Source of the DNA: Candidatus Sulfopaludibacter sp. SbA3
GTDB taxonomy: Bacteria; Acidobacteriota; Terriglobia; Bryobacterales; Bryobacteraceae
Assembly (NCBI GenBank): GCA_945861625.1
Contig: CAMAVI010000003.1
Span: 28,191 to 92,190 of the forward strand
DNA: 64,000 nt
Reading direction: 5' to 3'
In this document: piece by piece, positions 9,005-18,831 of the stretch
Numbering within the stretch: position 1 is the stretch's first letter
How the letters are laid out: each line of letters begins with the position of its first letter
Program-made: the position numbers and the translations under genes
The notes under the pieces: model-generated
Databases searched by the model: none
What the model saw: the letters and a program-made list of their open reading frames with translations, nothing else
What the model was told of the DNA's origin: nothing

Positions 9005-10477
9005 TTGTCGAAAAAAACCCTGTTCCTGAACCCTCCATCTTTTGAGGGCTTCGATGGTGGAGCGAGTTCACGCTGGCCCTCCACGCGCGAAATCGAGTCT
9101 TATTGGTATCCGGTGTGGCTGTGCTACCCGGCGGGCATGATCGAGAACAGCAAAGTGGTCGACGCGCCGCCGCACGGCATTTCCATCGAACAGACCGTGG
9201 AGATGGGCGCCGATTTCGATCTGTTGGTGCTGTTCACCTCGACGCCCGGTTTTCACGTGGACGTGAAGATCGCCGAAATGATGAAGGTCCGGAATCCGAA
9301 ACTGGAAGTTGCTTTTGTAGGCCCTCCGGTCACCATGGAACCGGATAAAGTTCTGGATGCCACCAAGGCCATCGACTTCATCGTCCGCCGCGAGTTTGAC
9401 TATCCCATCGCCAACTACGCCAACGGAACGCCGCTGGAGGAATTGCCCAGCGTGAGCTTCCGCAAGAACGGCGTGAACGTGCATAATCCGGAAGCCCCGC
9501 AGATTGAAAATCTGGATGAGCTTCCCTGGGCCAGCAAGGTCTATCACCGGGATCTGGATTTCCGCCGTTATAACGTTCCGTTCCTGCTGAACCCGTACAT
9601 CGCTTTTTACACTTCGCGCGGGTGTCCGGCGCAGTGTACCTTCTGCCTTTGGCCGCAAACCCATTCCGGCCACCGCTGGCGATTGCGGTCCGCGCAGGAT
9701 ATCGCCAATGAGTGCCGCTATGTGCTGGAGAATTTCACGGGCCTCAAGGAAATTTTCTTCGACGACGACACGTTTAACTACCGCAAGGCGCGCACGCTGG
9801 AACTTTGCGCGGAGTTGAAGAAGCTGAACTTTACGTGGTCCTGCACATCGCGCGTCACCACGGATTACGAGACGCTCAAGGCCATGAAGGATGCCGGCTG
9901 CCGGCTGTTGATCGTCGGCTATGAGTCCGGCGACGAGCAGATTCTCAAGAACATCAAGAAGGGCGCCACCGTCGATATGGCGAAGCGCTTTACCGCGAAT
10001 TGCCACAAATTGGGTCTGATCGTTCACGCGGATTTCATTGTGGGGTTGCCGGGGGAAACGCGCGAGTCACTGCGCAAGACCATCGATTTCGCCAAAGGCC
10101 TGGACACGGAGACCATCCAGGTGTCCATCGCGCACGCTTATCCGGGAACCGAGTTTTACGATTTCGCCAAGAAGAACGCTCTGATCAACATCGGCATGTC
10201 CGACGAGCAGGGCCATCAGTTGCCGAATGTGATTTATCCCGGCATTCTGGAAGAGGCCGAGCTGATGGAATGGGTGGAACGCTTCTACAGCGAATACTAC
10301 TTCCGTCCTAAAGCCGCCTGGCGCATCGTGCGCAAGGCCATCTTCGACAACAAAGAACGCAAGCGCCTGTATAAGGAAGCCCGCGAGTTCATGGCACTGC
10401 GCTCCAAACGCAAACAGTACATCACCGACCAGCGCGCCGCCGCTTTGACGCGCGCACAAACCCAAGAGCGCGCGTAA
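9005..10477 (+). CDS. hpnJ: B12-binding radical SAM protein, hopanoid biosynthesis associated HpnJ
   Basis: 490 aa; YTSRGCPAQCTFCLWPQTHSGHRWR radical-SAM CxxxCxxC motif and HpnJ-like N-terminus; followed by an hpnI-like gene. Confidence 0.85.
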   Translation: MSKKTLFLNPPSFEGFDGGASSRWPSTREIESYWYPVWLCYPAGMIENSKVVDAPPHGISIEQTVEMGADFDLLVLFTSTPGFHVDVKIAEMMKVRNPKLEVAFVGPPVTMEPDKVLDATKAIDFIVRREFDYPIANYANGTPLEELPSVSFRKNGVNVHNPEAPQIENLDELPWASKVYHRDLDFRRYNVPFLLNPYIAFYTSRGCPAQCTFCLWPQTHSGHRWRLRSAQDIANECRYVLENFTGLKEIFFDDDTFNYRKARTLELCAELKKLNFTWSCTSRVTTDYETLKAMKDAGCRLLIVGYESGDEQILKNIKKGATVDMAKRFTANCHKLGLIVHADFIVGLPGETRESLRKTIDFAKGLDTETIQVSIAHAYPGTEFYDFAKKNALINIGMSDEQGHQLPNVIYPGILEEAELMEWVERFYSEYYFRPKAAWRIVRKAIFDNKERKRLYKEAREFMALRSKRKQYITDQRAAALTRAQTQERA

Positions 10478-10487
10478 TCTCTCTCCA

Positions 10488-11588
10488 GTGTTACTGACAC
10501 TGCTTGCCGCCTTGGCTATTGGCTACCAGGCGATGGCAATTTTGGCGTGCGTCCGCGCTTGGAGGTCCGCGAAGCAGCGGCCGGGGGCCAGCGGTCAGGG
10601 GCCCGCTTCGGTACTGAAGCCGATCCGCGGGTTGGATCCTGCTTTGCGCGAGGCCATTCAATCCCACGCGGTCTTGCGCGGCGACTACGAATTCCTGTGC
10701 GGCGTGAGCGATCCCCATGACGAGGCCTTGCCGGTTTTGCGCGAGTTTTCAAAGATTCGCATCGTGAGAGCGGCTACCCTCGCGGCGAACGGAAAAGTGG
10801 GCACGCTGATCGACCTGCAGGCGGCGAGCCAGCATCCCGTGCTGGTGGTCAACGACTCAGACATTCGCGTGCAGTCCGACTATCTGGAGCGTGTGACCGC
10901 GCCGCTGGCCGATCCCAGCGTAGGCCTGGTGACGTGTCTCTACCGGCCCATCGGCGACACCAACGCCGCGCGCTTTGAAGGGTTGGGCGTTGCCACCGAT
11001 TTTGTTCCCTCCACGCTGGTGGCGCGCCTGCTGGGCGTGGATGAATTCGCCATGGGTTCCACGCTGGCGTTCCGGCGGCGGGATCTGGAGCGCATCGGCG
11101 GTTTCGCGGCCATCGCCGATTACCTGGCCGATGACTACCAGTTGGGACATCGCATCCACGCACTCGGTCTCAAGTGCGTGCTCAGCGATGTCGTCGTCGA
11201 TACTCACATGGGCGGCAATTGGGCGCATGTCTGGGCGCATCAAGTGCGCTGGGCGCGCACCATCCGCACCGTTAAGTATTGGGGCTACCTGGGATTGCCG
11301 GTAACGAACGCATCGCTGTGGGCGGTGATCGCGGGGCTGTCCGGGCGCTGGGAACTTGCCGTCACGCTGCTGCTGGTCCGCTTCGTGATGGCGTGGGCGT
11401 CCGGCTGGCTGGTGATTCGCAGCCGCGATGCGCTGCGGCTGTTGTGGCTGGTGCCGGCGCGCGACGCATATGCGTTTGCGGTCTGGCTGACCGGCTTAGC
11501 GGGCCGCACGGTGATCTGGAGGGGATTGCGGTTGCGGCTGGATGGGGACGGGAAAATTATGTCCGAGTCCAACCGCATGCTAGAATGA
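10488..11588 (+). CDS. hpnI: Hopanoid biosynthesis associated glycosyltransferase HpnI (ceramide glucosyltransferase-like)
   Basis: 366 aa; SVLKPIRGLDPALREA, NDSDIRVQSDYLERV, FAMGSTLAFRRRDLERIGGF, QVRWARTIR typical of the family. Confidence 0.85.
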   Translation: MLLTLLAALAIGYQAMAILACVRAWRSAKQRPGASGQGPASVLKPIRGLDPALREAIQSHAVLRGDYEFLCGVSDPHDEALPVLREFSKIRIVRAATLAANGKVGTLIDLQAASQHPVLVVNDSDIRVQSDYLERVTAPLADPSVGLVTCLYRPIGDTNAARFEGLGVATDFVPSTLVARLLGVDEFAMGSTLAFRRRDLERIGGFAAIADYLADDYQLGHRIHALGLKCVLSDVVVDTHMGGNWAHVWAHQVRWARTIRTVKYWGYLGLPVTNASLWAVIAGLSGRWELAVTLLLVRFVMAWASGWLVIRSRDALRLLWLVPARDAYAFAVWLTGLAGRTVIWRGLRLRLDGDGKIMSESNRMLE

Positions 11589-11606
11589 CAAATAGTCTGA
11601 CCCGCC

Positions 11607-11684
<78 letters not shown>

Positions 11685-11700
11685 CCTAAAGCACATGTAG

Positions 11701-12453
11701 TCAATTCATTACGCTGGCTTCTTGTCCGCGCTCTAATTCCTCACTTTGCTGATTGTGCCCGATTTTGTGCCCACCCTGTGCGTTTAGCGCCCTCTCCATT
11801 GCATCCAGGACCGTTTGGCGGCGAGGGTGAACGTAACGCCTGGTTGTAGCGAAGTCGCTATGTCCCGCCAAGTACGCGAGTGTATAGGGGTCCATCACAG
11901 CCGCCCATCGGGTTAGGCAGGTATGCCTCAAAGTGTACATCGGGAAATAGGAAACCTCCGCGAGTTCACAAGCGCGTCGATGACGCTTCTTAAGTGTGGA
12001 CTGCCCGATGTGTCCGCTCTTTGTGGGAGCAGGGAAGACCCACTCCGAAGTGCCAGCTAATCGCCGCATCTCAATGATCGATGCCGCACGTGGTGGCAGA
12101 GGGATCATGCGACGCGCGTTTTCCGTTTTGCCATGTGCAATGTGCAAAGCACCGTCCCGAATCTCCTCCCATCGCAGACGGTAAGCTTCATCCGGTCTGA
12201 GTCCACAATCAACGAGCAGCGTCGTAAGGTCGCGTAATTGATATGGGTCTTGGGGTCTGATCGGCTCTTCTCCCCGTTTCACGGCCCGGATTCCTTCCAG
12301 TGCCCTCCGGTAAGCTTCACTGCTTGCATCTCCAATGGTATTCGCCGACTTGAGAAATGTCTCCTGTTCGGTAGCATTGAGTACCCTATCTCGCCGCTTT
12401 TCCCCCGGAAGCATCGACGTCGTCGATTTGGTTGCCTGCGTCATCCCGGACAA
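11701..12453 (-). CDS. Tyrosine recombinase/phage-type integrase, catalytic domain (N-terminally truncated)
   Basis: 250 aa; LVDCGLRPDEAYRLRWEEI, YTLRHTCLTRW, YLAGHSDFATTRRYVHP give the R/HxxR/H/Y catalytic set; begins at the catalytic domain (KRRDRVLNATEQETFL), so arm/core-binding domains are missing; abuts tRNA-Arg. Confidence 0.85.
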   Translation of the reverse strand: MSGMTQATKSTTSMLPGEKRRDRVLNATEQETFLKSANTIGDASSEAYRRALEGIRAVKRGEEPIRPQDPYQLRDLTTLLVDCGLRPDEAYRLRWEEIRDGALHIAHGKTENARRMIPLPPRAASIIEMRRLAGTSEWVFPAPTKSGHIGQSTLKKRHRRACELAEVSYFPMYTLRHTCLTRWAAVMDPYTLAYLAGHSDFATTRRYVHPRRQTVLDAMERALNAQGGHKIGHNQQSEELERGQEASVMN

Positions 12454-12805
12454 TCACTGGCACGCTCACCTGTTGCGCAGATACGCTGTTGACCGCAATC
12501 CCCGTCGCCCTGCCGGACGTGTTCTCGAAAGCAATCAGTAAGCTGGCGATTACGCGCATTACGCGCAAGAACTTGGTTAGCCGGTTACCGTCCGTTGTTA
12601 AATTTCGGCGCTCGAAACAACAGACCATGAAAGCGTCTGACCTGCGAGAAGGATCTATGATAACTTTTGAGCATGCGATTCACCGTGACCGCAGGGTTGC
12701 AGACAGCAGGGTTGCGCTCGTTAAGTTTCTAGATCCCAGGATGCCCCGCTGCAGCCGGTTGGCTGATTCGAGCCGCCGCTTACCTGCGGGCAAGAAGGAG
12801 GGGAT

Positions 12806-14485
12806 GTGAAATACAGAGAGGTGCTGATGGTTATCCTTTCGGCGCTGGCAGCATCAGCAGCCGGCAGTTTCCCCAGAGTTAGCGCCGTTGCGCTGAAGGC
12901 GCTTGAGACCGACGGGAAAGAAATTGCGATCCTCGATCCCAGGGAAGAAGGCGCTTACGGCCGAAATCATCTTCTGCACGCCGTGAATGTTCCGCTGAGC
13001 AAGCTGGAGCTCAATATTGACCTGCTGGTGCCACGCCGATCCACGCGGATCGTTCTTGCCGATGGCGGGGAGGGAACAGCCGAACGCGCGGCTGTGAGGC
13101 TGAAGGAGCTAGGCTACACAAGTCTTGCGGTCCTGGAGGGCGGGTATCCGGCATGGAAGCAGGCCGGCTACGAAATCTTCAGCGGCATGAGCGTGCCGGG
13201 CAAGGCATTCGGAGAATGGATCGCGCTGCGCTATGATACGCCGGAAATAACGGCCGAGGAACTGCACCGCAAAATCGCGGCCGGCGAAGACATTGTGATC
13301 CTCGACAGCCGCCCGGCCAACGAATACGCCGACATGAACATTCCCGGCTCCATCAACGTGCCGGGGTCGGAGCTGGTCTACCGTTTCACTGCACTGGGAG
13401 TGAAGCCGGAAACCCTGGTGGTGGTGAATTGCGCGGGGCGCACGCGAAGCATCATCGGGGCGCAAAGCTTAATCAACGCCGGGGTGAAGAACAAGACAGT
13501 GGCGCTCAACGGCGGGACGATGGCCTGGCTAAATAGCGGCTTTGAACTGGAACATGGGTCCAATAGGCGTGCTCCGGAACCGTCGGGACAACATCTCCAG
13601 CAGGCGCTTGAGGCCGCGCGGAAAGTTGCGGATCGATACGGAGTGAAGACCATCGACGCGCAGACGCTGGCGAAGTTCAAAGCCGAGAAGGATCGAACAG
13701 TCTACCTCATCGATCTGCGTACACCGGAAGAATACCGCGCGGGACATCGGCCCGATTCTTCCTACGGTTGGGGCGTCCAATTGGTGCAGGGCATGGACAA
13801 GTACGCTGCAACCCGGCGCAGCCGTATCGTTCTGGTGGACAATTACCTGGTCCGAGCGCTGATGACCGCCTCCTGGCTGGTGCAGGCGGATTGGCCGGAA
13901 ACCTACGTCCTCGCCGATCCCTTTCAAGGGGTGGAACTCGCGACCGGTGACTACAAACCCACGATCCTCGGCTTGGGCAAACCCGCTCCTCGCGCTGTCG
14001 ATGCTGCGAAGGTCGCTGAAATGCTGAAGATGAACAGCGCCACCGTCGTTGATGTGGCCGGCAGCTCCAGTTACAGCAAAGGGCACATTCCGGGAGCCTG
14101 GTTTGTCAGCCGTGCACGTTTGCGGGAAAGCATCATGAAGATGCCCCCTTCGGCGAACTTCGTCGTGACAGGGAATGAAGCCGCTTTGGCCGCCCTCACT
14201 GCTCAGGACCTGGCAAAGCTTACCGGCAAGTCGGTCAGCGTTCTGGATGGAGGCAACGCTGCTTGGCGCAAGGCCAATCTTCCGCTGAAATCCGGAATGG
14301 AGAAGGCAGGGACTGCAGGGACTGCGGTTGATGACATTTTCGTACAGCCGTTTCTTTGGGGGCAGCTAGACCCGGCGAGCCCCGAGTTCCGCAAGGCGGC
14401 TGATGACTACATCACATGGGAACTCCAACTCCCCGAACAACTCGACAGGGCGAAGGAGACGGACTTCAAAATGCCCGTCAAGTAA
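12806..14485 (+). CDS. Multi-domain rhodanese-like protein (four rhodanese repeats)
   Basis: 559 aa; four rhodanese-type segments (AILDPREEGAYGRNH, VILDSRPANEYADMNIPGSINVPG, YLIDLRTPEEYRAGHRP, VVDVAGSSSYSKGHIPGAW). Confidence 0.8.
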   Translation: MKYREVLMVILSALAASAAGSFPRVSAVALKALETDGKEIAILDPREEGAYGRNHLLHAVNVPLSKLELNIDLLVPRRSTRIVLADGGEGTAERAAVRLKELGYTSLAVLEGGYPAWKQAGYEIFSGMSVPGKAFGEWIALRYDTPEITAEELHRKIAAGEDIVILDSRPANEYADMNIPGSINVPGSELVYRFTALGVKPETLVVVNCAGRTRSIIGAQSLINAGVKNKTVALNGGTMAWLNSGFELEHGSNRRAPEPSGQHLQQALEAARKVADRYGVKTIDAQTLAKFKAEKDRTVYLIDLRTPEEYRAGHRPDSSYGWGVQLVQGMDKYAATRRSRIVLVDNYLVRALMTASWLVQADWPETYVLADPFQGVELATGDYKPTILGLGKPAPRAVDAAKVAEMLKMNSATVVDVAGSSSYSKGHIPGAWFVSRARLRESIMKMPPSANFVVTGNEAALAALTAQDLAKLTGKSVSVLDGGNAAWRKANLPLKSGMEKAGTAGTAVDDIFVQPFLWGQLDPASPEFRKAADDYITWELQLPEQLDRAKETDFKMPVK

Positions 14486-14528
14486 CAAAGGCCTCGCACG
14501 CGCGAGCCGCCTGTCTTGGCCATCCACA

Positions 14529-15095
14529 TCAGGCCGGATGGTATTGCGGCCTTGCGTATTCCCGCGCCAGATGCGCGAATTCGGGGGTGAATACCCGGTC
14601 CGCCATTGCCTGGCAGCGCTTGATCAGACGCGGTTCATCCGCGCGATAATCCGCTTCGGCATTGTGCAGCGTGCGTAGATTGTCCCACACCAGAACGTCG
14701 CCCTCGTTCCAACGATGGGCATATTGGAATTCCGGCCGCAGCTGATGGCGGAACAGGAAATCCAGCAGTTCGTCGCTTTCCTGATTATCTATACCAACAA
14801 TGCTGACCGTGTAGCCAGGGTCGGCATATAAGCTCTTGCGGCCGGAAATCGGATGTACCAGCACCATCGGGTGCGAGACGGGTGGTTTCATCCGCTTCTG
14901 CTCTTCCGTCATCGGCGCGCGGGAAGTCTTGGCGCCGCCGCGCTGCCGCATCATTTCCCAGAAATTTTCGAAATTATGAGTGGCGCTGAGACCTTCGATC
15001 TTCCTCTTCACATAGTCCGGCAGCGCGTCGTACGCGGCCGTCATGTTGGCGAACAGGGTGGCGCCCAGCGGCCGACCAAACCCCGAATTTGAAAA
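14529..15095 (-). pseudogene. TauD/TfdA-family dioxygenase, 5'-truncated fragment
   Basis: TLFANMTAAYDALPDYVKRKIEGL...VLVHPISGRKSLY...LLDFLFRHQLRPEFQYAHRWNEGDVLVWDNLRTLHNAEADY is the C-terminal half; the frame loses similarity and lacks the N-terminal half upstream. Confidence 0.7.
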
Positions 15096-15224
15096 AGTAA
15101 CTGACGGATAGTCGGTGATACATGACCTACTTGCGTTCTGATCGAGTATATTAAGCTAAATCAGTCATATGCCACCCTCTGGCTTCACTGATAGACTAGA
15201 TCAAGTGTTCTTGAGGTGTTCATC

Positions 15225-16625
15225 ATGAAGGCTTCAGGTTTAACGCGCCGCGAAGTGTTGGCGGCTACTGCCGCGGGTGCACTGGTTCCCGCCGCGTTCT
15301 CGCAAACGGCCAAGCCCAATATCGTCTACATCATGGCCGACGATCTGGGCTACGCGGACGTCTCCTGTTACGGACGCCGCGAATACAAGACGCCCAATAT
15401 CGACAGCCTCGCCGCGAAGGGCACGCGTTTCCTGCAGGCGTATGCGAATTCAGCGGTGTGCTCGGCCACGCGCACGGGCTTGATCACTGGCCGCTACCAA
15501 TACCGGCTGCGCGTCGGTCTGGAAGAACCCCTGGTGCCGAGGCCTGATGATCTCGGCTTGCCGCCCGAGCACCCCACGCTTCCCTCACTCCTCAAGAAAG
15601 TTGGGTACGGCACGACGCTCATCGGCAAATGGCACCTGGGCGGATTGCCGAAATATGGGCCGCTGAAAAGCGGCTATGACCACTTCTGGGGATTCCGTTG
15701 GGGAGCGCTCGATTACTTCACGCATAAGGATGGTATCGCCTCGACAGGTAAGGAAGACCTATGGGAAGACGATGTCAAAATTCACCAGAACGGTTATCTC
15801 ACCGATTTGATGGGCGACCGCGCTGTGAAAGTGATCAGCGATTATGCGACGGCTCGCCAGCCGTTCTTCTTGAGCTTGCACTTCAATGCCCCGCACTGGC
15901 CATGGGAGGGTCCAGGCGACGAAGCCGAATCGCAGCGCATCCGATCTCTCCAGGATCGTGACGGCGGCACGCTCAAGACCTATGCGGAGATGGTCACGCG
16001 CATGGATTTCCAGATTGGGCGTGTGCTCAAAGTGCTTGATGCGGCTAAGATCGCCGGAAATACGATCGTCATCTTTACCAGCGATAACGGTGGCGAGCGT
16101 TTTTCAGACATATGGCCATTCAGCGGCAGAAAAGGGGAACTCCTTGAGGGCGGAATACGCATTCCCGCGATCATCCGCTGGCCCGGCCACATCCGTGCTG
16201 GAGTTACCGCGGATCAGGTCGGCATCAGTATGGACTGGATGCCGACGCTGCTGGCTGCCGCGGGCGGTGCGCCCGATCCCGCGTATCCTAGCGACGGCAT
16301 GAATTTGCTACCCGTGCTTACCGGCGCAACTGCTCCAGTTCCACGCACACTGTTCTGGCGTTTTCACAACAGAGTGCAGCGGGCGCATCGTGACGGTAAT
16401 TTGAAGTACCTTCGCATTGCCGGCAACGAATACCTCTTCAATGTCGCCGACGACCCGCTCGAGCGTGCCAACCTCAGGAACCGACAGCCAGAAGTATTCA
16501 AACGCCTGGTTGCGGCCTATGCAGAGTGGAATGCGACCATGCTTCCCGACTACGACGACATCGGTCCGGGCGGAGCACCCGGCGAGCCACTCGCCGACCG
16601 CTACAGCGTGCAAGGGAAGCGGTAG
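15225..16625 (+). CDS. Sulfatase (arylsulfatase family), Tat-type signal
   Basis: PNIVYIMADDLGYADVSCYG, SAVCSATRTGLITGRYQYR (C-x-A-x-R sulfatase active-site signature), GKWHLGG; N-term TRREVL Tat-like. Confidence 0.92.
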   Translation: MKASGLTRREVLAATAAGALVPAAFSQTAKPNIVYIMADDLGYADVSCYGRREYKTPNIDSLAAKGTRFLQAYANSAVCSATRTGLITGRYQYRLRVGLEEPLVPRPDDLGLPPEHPTLPSLLKKVGYGTTLIGKWHLGGLPKYGPLKSGYDHFWGFRWGALDYFTHKDGIASTGKEDLWEDDVKIHQNGYLTDLMGDRAVKVISDYATARQPFFLSLHFNAPHWPWEGPGDEAESQRIRSLQDRDGGTLKTYAEMVTRMDFQIGRVLKVLDAAKIAGNTIVIFTSDNGGERFSDIWPFSGRKGELLEGGIRIPAIIRWPGHIRAGVTADQVGISMDWMPTLLAAAGGAPDPAYPSDGMNLLPVLTGATAPVPRTLFWRFHNRVQRAHRDGNLKYLRIAGNEYLFNVADDPLERANLRNRQPEVFKRLVAAYAEWNATMLPDYDDIGPGGAPGEPLADRYSVQGKR

Positions 16626-16879
16626 CTGGCTTGTACTGCTCTTGCCCTGGGTTAAACGGATTGCCGCTTCCTGCGCATCGGCTGAACTCCGTAGATGTGC
16701 CCCCGGGCCAGATACGGCGTTCAGGGACATAACCCACCACATCAATTTGCCATAAGACGCACTGCTCGTGGAAGTGGCACTCACTGGCGACATTGATCTA
16801 CAATAGCTGAACTTCTCCGACGAACTGCGGCGCAAAGCGCCGGTTGGGAAATAGAAAGATCGAGCCATTGGGGTGAGCC

Positions 16880-17188
16880 ATGATCGACCTGATCCGCGAG
16901 CGGTTTCGCCGCATGGAATACGAATACTCGCTGCATGCGTTAGACCAGTCCATCCAGCGGCGAATCTCCACCAGCGAAGTTGAAGAGGCTGTCGAAGCTG
17001 GCGAGATTATAGAAAGCTATCCATCGGACAAGTACGGCCCGAGTTGCCTGATTTTCGGACGCACAGCTTCCGGGCGGCCGCTGCATATACAGTGCACAGC
17101 GCCGGGTCGAAATCCGGTCAAAGTGATAACCTTGTACCAGCCGGATCCAAGTCAGTGGACCGACTTCCGATTGAGGAGACTGCAATGA
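16880..17188 (+). CDS. DUF4258 domain protein (putative toxin of TA pair)
   Basis: 102 aa; EYSLHALDQSIQRRISTSEVEEAVEAGEIIESYPSDKYGPSCLIFGRTASGRPLHIQCTAPGRNPVKVITLYQPDPSQW. Confidence 0.75.
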   Translation: MIDLIRERFRRMEYEYSLHALDQSIQRRISTSEVEEAVEAGEIIESYPSDKYGPSCLIFGRTASGRPLHIQCTAPGRNPVKVITLYQPDPSQWTDFRLRRLQ

Positions 17189-17415
17189 AATGCGAGGTTT
17201 GTGGGGTCGGCGAACGGCGTGAAGAACTGATCCGATACCACGTCGATCTTGACGGAAAACTTGTCGTTGTGGAGCACGTACCCGCTTTGGTCTGCGGTCA
17301 CTGCGGCGAGATCAGCATCGCGCCACAAGTCGCTTCATCCGTCCAGCGCACGGTTTGGGAAGCCAAGCCGCCGGTACGCGCCATCGAGACGCCAGTTTAC
17401 GAATTTGGCGCATAG
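17185..17415 (+). CDS. YgiT-type zinc-finger protein (MqsA-like antitoxin)
   Basis: ATG overlaps the upstream stop (ATGA); MKCEVCGVGERREELIRYHVDLDGKLVVVEHVPALVCGHCGE, two CxxC motifs. Confidence 0.8.
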   Translation: MKCEVCGVGERREELIRYHVDLDGKLVVVEHVPALVCGHCGEISIAPQVASSVQRTVWEAKPPVRAIETPVYEFGA

Positions 17416-17623
17416 AGCCGCTCTCCGGTGTGAACCAATCCTGAAAACAGAGGGTGGGTAACTAGCGTCACGCGCCGCTAAGAGCAGAACTCCCTCGTAA
17501 GCAATTCATTGGAAATGTGTTAGTTGGATAGGTCCTGGATTGTCGGCTACTCGTCATCTACTTTTCTGAGGGTTTGGGGCAGAATCGAAGGGCCGCGAAA
17601 AGGAGGAGAAGATACCAGATCAA

Positions 17624-17887
17624 TTACCCGCGTGGCTTCGGCCTTACTTCTTCAGCCCCGCCTGCCAGTTGGTCAACCGTGATGGGGGCGGGAGTTGCAT
17701 TGCCGCTGTCCTCTAGAACCAGAAAGCGCTTGCCTTCGGCCGTGACAGCGTAGCGGAAAGCCATCGTTCCCAACGTGCCGTTCATGGGAGGCGACGTGAA
17801 CAGAGGCTGCGGGCTATCGAAAGCGAATTGGGCCGGCCCCGAGGCTGGATCCAATCCCTGAATCACACCGGCCAAATTCTGAATCAC
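17624..17887 (-). pseudogene. C-terminal remnant of a PD40/TolB-type protein
   Basis: FRYAVTAEGKRFLVLEDSGNATPAPITV resembles the C-terminus of acidobacterial PD40/kinase proteins (YAVTADGKRFLVN...PITVVLNW); no upstream domain. Confidence 0.4.
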
Positions 17888-18157
17888 TCATAAAAACTTT
17901 TTGGGACTCGGGAGTCCCACGTTGGGAACAGGAGTGGATGTGTGCTGGGTTAGCTACTAAAACCGCCCCCGCCTTTGGAATCGAGGGGGGGGGGGTAACT
18001 GTGCCCAATTTTGTGCCCACCCTGTGCTCAGAAGCGTTGCTCAGGGTTGTGCATGGCTCGAGGGGGAAGTGAGCTAAACAACTGAAACGGCATAACTGGT
18101 AGCAACCATGAGCAACCATTGTGCCTAGTGCTAAGTTGTTGATTATTTGTGGCTTCA

Positions 18158-18206
<49 letters not shown>

Positions 18207-18273
18207 TCAATGCCATCCGCTTCACTCGGCTTGCCCGTTTCGAAGTACACTTATTGGCTGAGGTCTCCACAAC

Positions 18274-18825
18274 ATGAACCGGAAAATCAAGATGGCCCCT
18301 GTGGTATCCATGCTGGTCGCGTGCGGAGTGGTGTTCACGGCCGCCTACCAGTTGCACGCCCAACAGGTGGCGCCGAATCCCGAGAGCCGTTTTTTCAAGC
18401 CGGGCACTGCGCCGGGATTGAAAGTGACCGATCTGGGCCGCGCGAGTGGGCACACCTATCGCGTGAACCTGGTGAAGGGCGATGAGATCATCTCCGGCCT
18501 CATGGAGTTCGCCGAAAAGAACCATATCAAGAACGGGCACTTCTCCGGGCTAGGCGCGGTCAACAAGGCCACCTTCCGCTGGTCCGATCCGGTCAATAAG
18601 ACCAACAAGAAGACCGAGATCGATGAAGAGGCCGAACTCGTGTCGATTTCCGGGAGCATCGGCACCGATAAAGACGGCAACGTCGGCGTCCATGCGCACT
18701 CGGTGGTCGCGCTCGGCGACGGTACTACGCGTGGCGGTCACCTGATGAGCGCGCGCGTCAGCATTATCACGGAAATCTTTGTCACCGAAGAAGAGGTTCC
18801 CGCGACAGCCAGCGCCAGCCGGTAG
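18274..18825 (+). CDS. PPC/DUF296 domain protein with N-terminal signal-like segment
   Basis: 183 aa; YRVNLVKGDEIISGLMEFAEKNHIKNGHFSGLGAVNKATF...VSISGSIGTDKDGNVGVHAHSVVALGDGTTRGGHL; N-term KIKMAPVVSMLVACGVVFTAAYQLHAQQ. Confidence 0.8.
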   Translation: MNRKIKMAPVVSMLVACGVVFTAAYQLHAQQVAPNPESRFFKPGTAPGLKVTDLGRASGHTYRVNLVKGDEIISGLMEFAEKNHIKNGHFSGLGAVNKATFRWSDPVNKTNKKTEIDEEAELVSISGSIGTDKDGNVGVHAHSVVALGDGTTRGGHLMSARVSIITEIFVTEEEVPATASASR

Positions 18826-18831
18826 GCGGGC

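Noticed and set aside
17903-17918. GGGACT-CGGG-AGTCCC hairpin
   Set aside because: Small hairpin without a properly placed T-run on either strand; no supported function
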